From CAXSEF01 sp050920955 (GTDB taxonomy: Bacteria; Pseudomonadota; Alphaproteobacteria; Acetobacterales; Acetobacteraceae), in the NCBI GenBank assembly GCA_050920955.1, contig JBPBQS010000222.1, positions 1 to 6,950 on the forward strand: a stretch of 6,950 nucleotides of DNA. The letters run 5' to 3'. This document shows, piece after piece, positions 5,775-6,950 of the stretch (position 1 is the first letter of the stretch; each line of letters begins with the position of its first letter). The notes under the pieces are model-generated. The model was not told the DNA's origin. It did not search any database and saw only the letters and a list, made by a program, of their open reading frames with translations. Made by a program: the position numbers and the translations under genes.

Positions 5775-6592
5775 ACGCCGACGACGACACGCTGCTGCGC
5801 CACGTCCGCGCCTGCAACAACGCGGTGCTGCCCGGCCGCCGCGCGCCGCTTCGCCTCGGCGACGCCCAAATCGGCTGGGTGCTGCCGGAGACCGCCGCGC
5901 TGCTGGAGGATCTCGGCGCCGCGCGAGAGGCCGACGGCCTGCGCCTCCCCGACGCCGCCGCGCTCCCCGCGCTGTCGGTGGCCCTGCTCGCCCGGCTCGG
6001 CTTCGCCCCGCGCGGCGAGCTGTTCGACGTGCGCGCCACGCCCGACGGCCCCGCCCTGGCGCAGGCCGACCGCGGCGCGCTGCCGGCGCTCGGCATCGCC
6101 GCGACCGGCGTGCACCTGAACGGCCTGGTGCGCCGCGCCGACGGCCTGCACCTCTGGGTGGCCCGGCGCGCCGCCGACAAGCGCCTAGACCCCGGCAAGC
6201 TCGACCACCTGGCCGCCGGCGGCGTGCCCGCGGGCCTCTCGCCCCTCGAGACCCTGGCCAAGGAGGCGGCCGAGGAGTGCGGCCTGCCCGATACCCTGGC
6301 GGCGCAGGCGCGCGAGGTCGCCGTGATCTCCTACACCATGGAGCGCCCGGAGGGCCTGCGGCGCGACCGCCTGCACTGCTACGACGTCGAGCTGCCCGAG
6401 GACTTCGCGCCTCGCCCGGTGGACGGCGAGGTCGCCGGCTTCGAGCTGTGGCCGGTGGCGCGCGCGATCGAGGCGGCGCGGCACACGGACGACTTCAAGT
6501 TCAACGTGCCGCTGGTCCTGATCGACCTGGCGCTGCGGCTCGGCCTCGTCGCCGGCGAGGAAGCGGCACGGCTGCGAGCGGCCGGCGGCTGA
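5771..6592 (+). CDS. NUDIX hydrolase with N-terminal DUF4743 domain
   Basis: A 273-residue protein. Its N-terminal part (about 1-110) has LLRHVRACNNAVLPGRRAPLRL, typical of DUF4743, the domain that precedes NUDIX in a family related to the NUDIX part of yeast thiamine pyrophosphokinase-like proteins. The NUDIX domain starts around GIAATGVHLNGLV. Its box spans 150-172 (G150 to L172) and keeps the metal-binding core KEAAEECGL (E165, E168, E169), but has Leu156 where the general consensus has Glu and Lys164 in place of Arg; the AGGVPAGLS form is, as I recall, normal for this family. The C-terminal DFKFNVPLVLIDLALRLGL also fits. It probably hydrolyses a nucleoside-diphosphate-like or damaged thiamine-diphosphate-like substrate in the cytoplasm; the substrate is unproven. 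ATG 5771 is chosen because the family-like sequence begins there; an in-frame ATG at 5633 would overlap the start of the divergent exporter. A repeat follows the stop. Confidence 0.88.
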   Translation: MNADDDTLLRHVRACNNAVLPGRRAPLRLGDAQIGWVLPETAALLEDLGAAREADGLRLPDAAALPALSVALLARLGFAPRGELFDVRATPDGPALAQADRGALPALGIAATGVHLNGLVRRADGLHLWVARRAADKRLDPGKLDHLAAGGVPAGLSPLETLAKEAAEECGLPDTLAAQAREVAVISYTMERPEGLRRDRLHCYDVELPEDFAPRPVDGEVAGFELWPVARAIEAARHTDDFKFNVPLVLIDLALRLGLVAGEEAARLRAAGG

Positions 6593-6731
6593 AAGAAAGG
6601 CCAGGGCTCTGCCCTGGACCCGCCAAAGGGCGAGCCCTTTGGAAACCATTTACAAAGAGAGGCTTCCTTCCGGATGCGGGTCCGGGGGCGCCTGCCCCCG
6701 GCGGGTCCAGGGCAGAGCCCTGGCCTTGGCC
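6593..6731. repeat. Composite palindromic intergenic repeat, copy 4 (convergent gap)
   Basis: The element fills the whole gap between two convergent stop codons. Left half: AAGAAAGG, hairpin A (CCAGGGC 6601-6607, loop TCT, GCCCTGG 6611-6617), spacer ACCCG, and hairpin B (CCAAAGGGC 6623-6631, loop GA, GCCCTTTGG 6634-6642), then GGAAACC ending at 6647. Right half: hairpin B' (CCGGGGGC 6682-6689, loop GCCT, GCCCCCGG 6694-6701), CGGGT, hairpin A' (CCAGGGC 6707-6713, loop AGA, GCCCTGG 6717-6723), then CCTTGGCC. The outer arms 6597-6624 and 6700-6727 are perfect reverse complements over 28 bases. Its position suggests a two-way transcript end, though no U-tract follows either hairpin. Confidence 0.85.
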
Positions 6732-6950
6732 TCAGGCCTCCGCGCCGCCCATCGGAGCGCCCTCGCCCGGCTGCTCGCCGTCCTCGGCCTCCGGCTGCTC
6801 GACGTACTGCCGCCGGTTCTGGTGCGGCCCGTTGTAGGCCGGCGCCTGCTGCTGGGGTGCGGCTGCCTGCGCGGGCTGGCCCTGGTTCGCCGCCTGGGTC
6901 ATGGCGTTGATGATGCGGAAGTAGTGCTCGGCGTGCTGGAAGTAGCTCTC
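6732..6950 (-). CDS. DUF4167 domain-containing protein, C-terminal end (partial)
   Basis: The minus-strand frame is open from the right edge to TGA (TCA at 6732-6734), giving the last 72 residues. It begins ESYFQHAEHYFRIINAMTQA, which I recognise as the end of the DUF4167 domain of alphaproteobacteria, where a tract like AENYFQHAEHYFR closes the domain. After it comes a disordered tail rich in Gln, Ala, Pro and Glu with NRRQYVEQPEAEDGEQPG. The function of DUF4167 proteins is unknown; the RNA-binding-like basic N-terminal part seen in relatives would lie outside the window, often near prfA and prmC. Base composition matches the neighbours. The gene converges on the NUDIX gene with repeat copy 4 between the two stops. 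Confidence 0.85.
   Translation of the reverse strand, partial: ESYFQHAEHYFRIINAMTQAANQGQPAQAAAPQQQAPAYNGPHQNRRQYVEQPEAEDGEQPGEGAPMGGAEA

Noticed and set aside
229..6731. CRISPR array or insertion-sequence ends
   Set aside because: The repeats are far apart, irregularly spaced and palindromic with no spacers. No transposase lies between the arms and no flanking target duplications are apparent.

Overview
The window comes from a GC-rich alphaproteobacterium. The aerobic-type cobS-cobT pair, a lone rpmB, an Atm1-type exporter, a DUF4743 NUDIX protein and a DUF4167 protein together fit Rhodospirillales, most likely Acetobacteraceae; this placement is inferred from gene content and family resemblance, not from a search. 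No mobile element, tRNA, rRNA or CRISPR array is visible. This is ordinary chromosomal housekeeping territory, and no new multi-gene system is evident.

Layout. 1-225 (+) is the C-terminal end of cobS. 379-2250 (+) is complete cobT. A secreted chalcone-isomerase-like protein at 2247-2846 (+) overlaps the cobT stop by four bases. 2994-3302 (-) is rpmB (ribosomal protein L28), with a strong intrinsic terminator at 2941-2974. 3512-3751 (-) is a 79-residue protein of unknown function, lying 58 bp downstream of an Atm1/HMT-type ABC exporter at 3810-5648 (-). 5771-6592 (+) is a DUF4743/NUDIX hydrolase, divergent from the exporter and possibly preceded by a 25-codon leader ORF. 6732-6950 (-) is the C-terminal end of a DUF4167 protein, convergent with the NUDIX gene.

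CobS and CobT are the AAA+ and VWA subunits of the ATP-dependent cobaltochelatase that inserts cobalt into the corrin ring; the large subunit CobN is not in the window. The other genes are not obviously part of that pathway.

The most notable non-coding signal is a family of palindromic intergenic repeats. Copies lie at 229-351, 2870-2924 (half copy), 3391-3512 and 6593-6731. Each half consists of two short hairpins separated by a CCGCC-type spacer, and three copies are two halves facing each other. The hairpin stems change between copies with base pairing kept, so the folded structure appears to be selected. The elements begin within a few bases of the stop codons of four genes, which suggests a role at transcript 3' ends. 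There is no gene-free stretch over 300 bp; the longest gap is 3303-3511.
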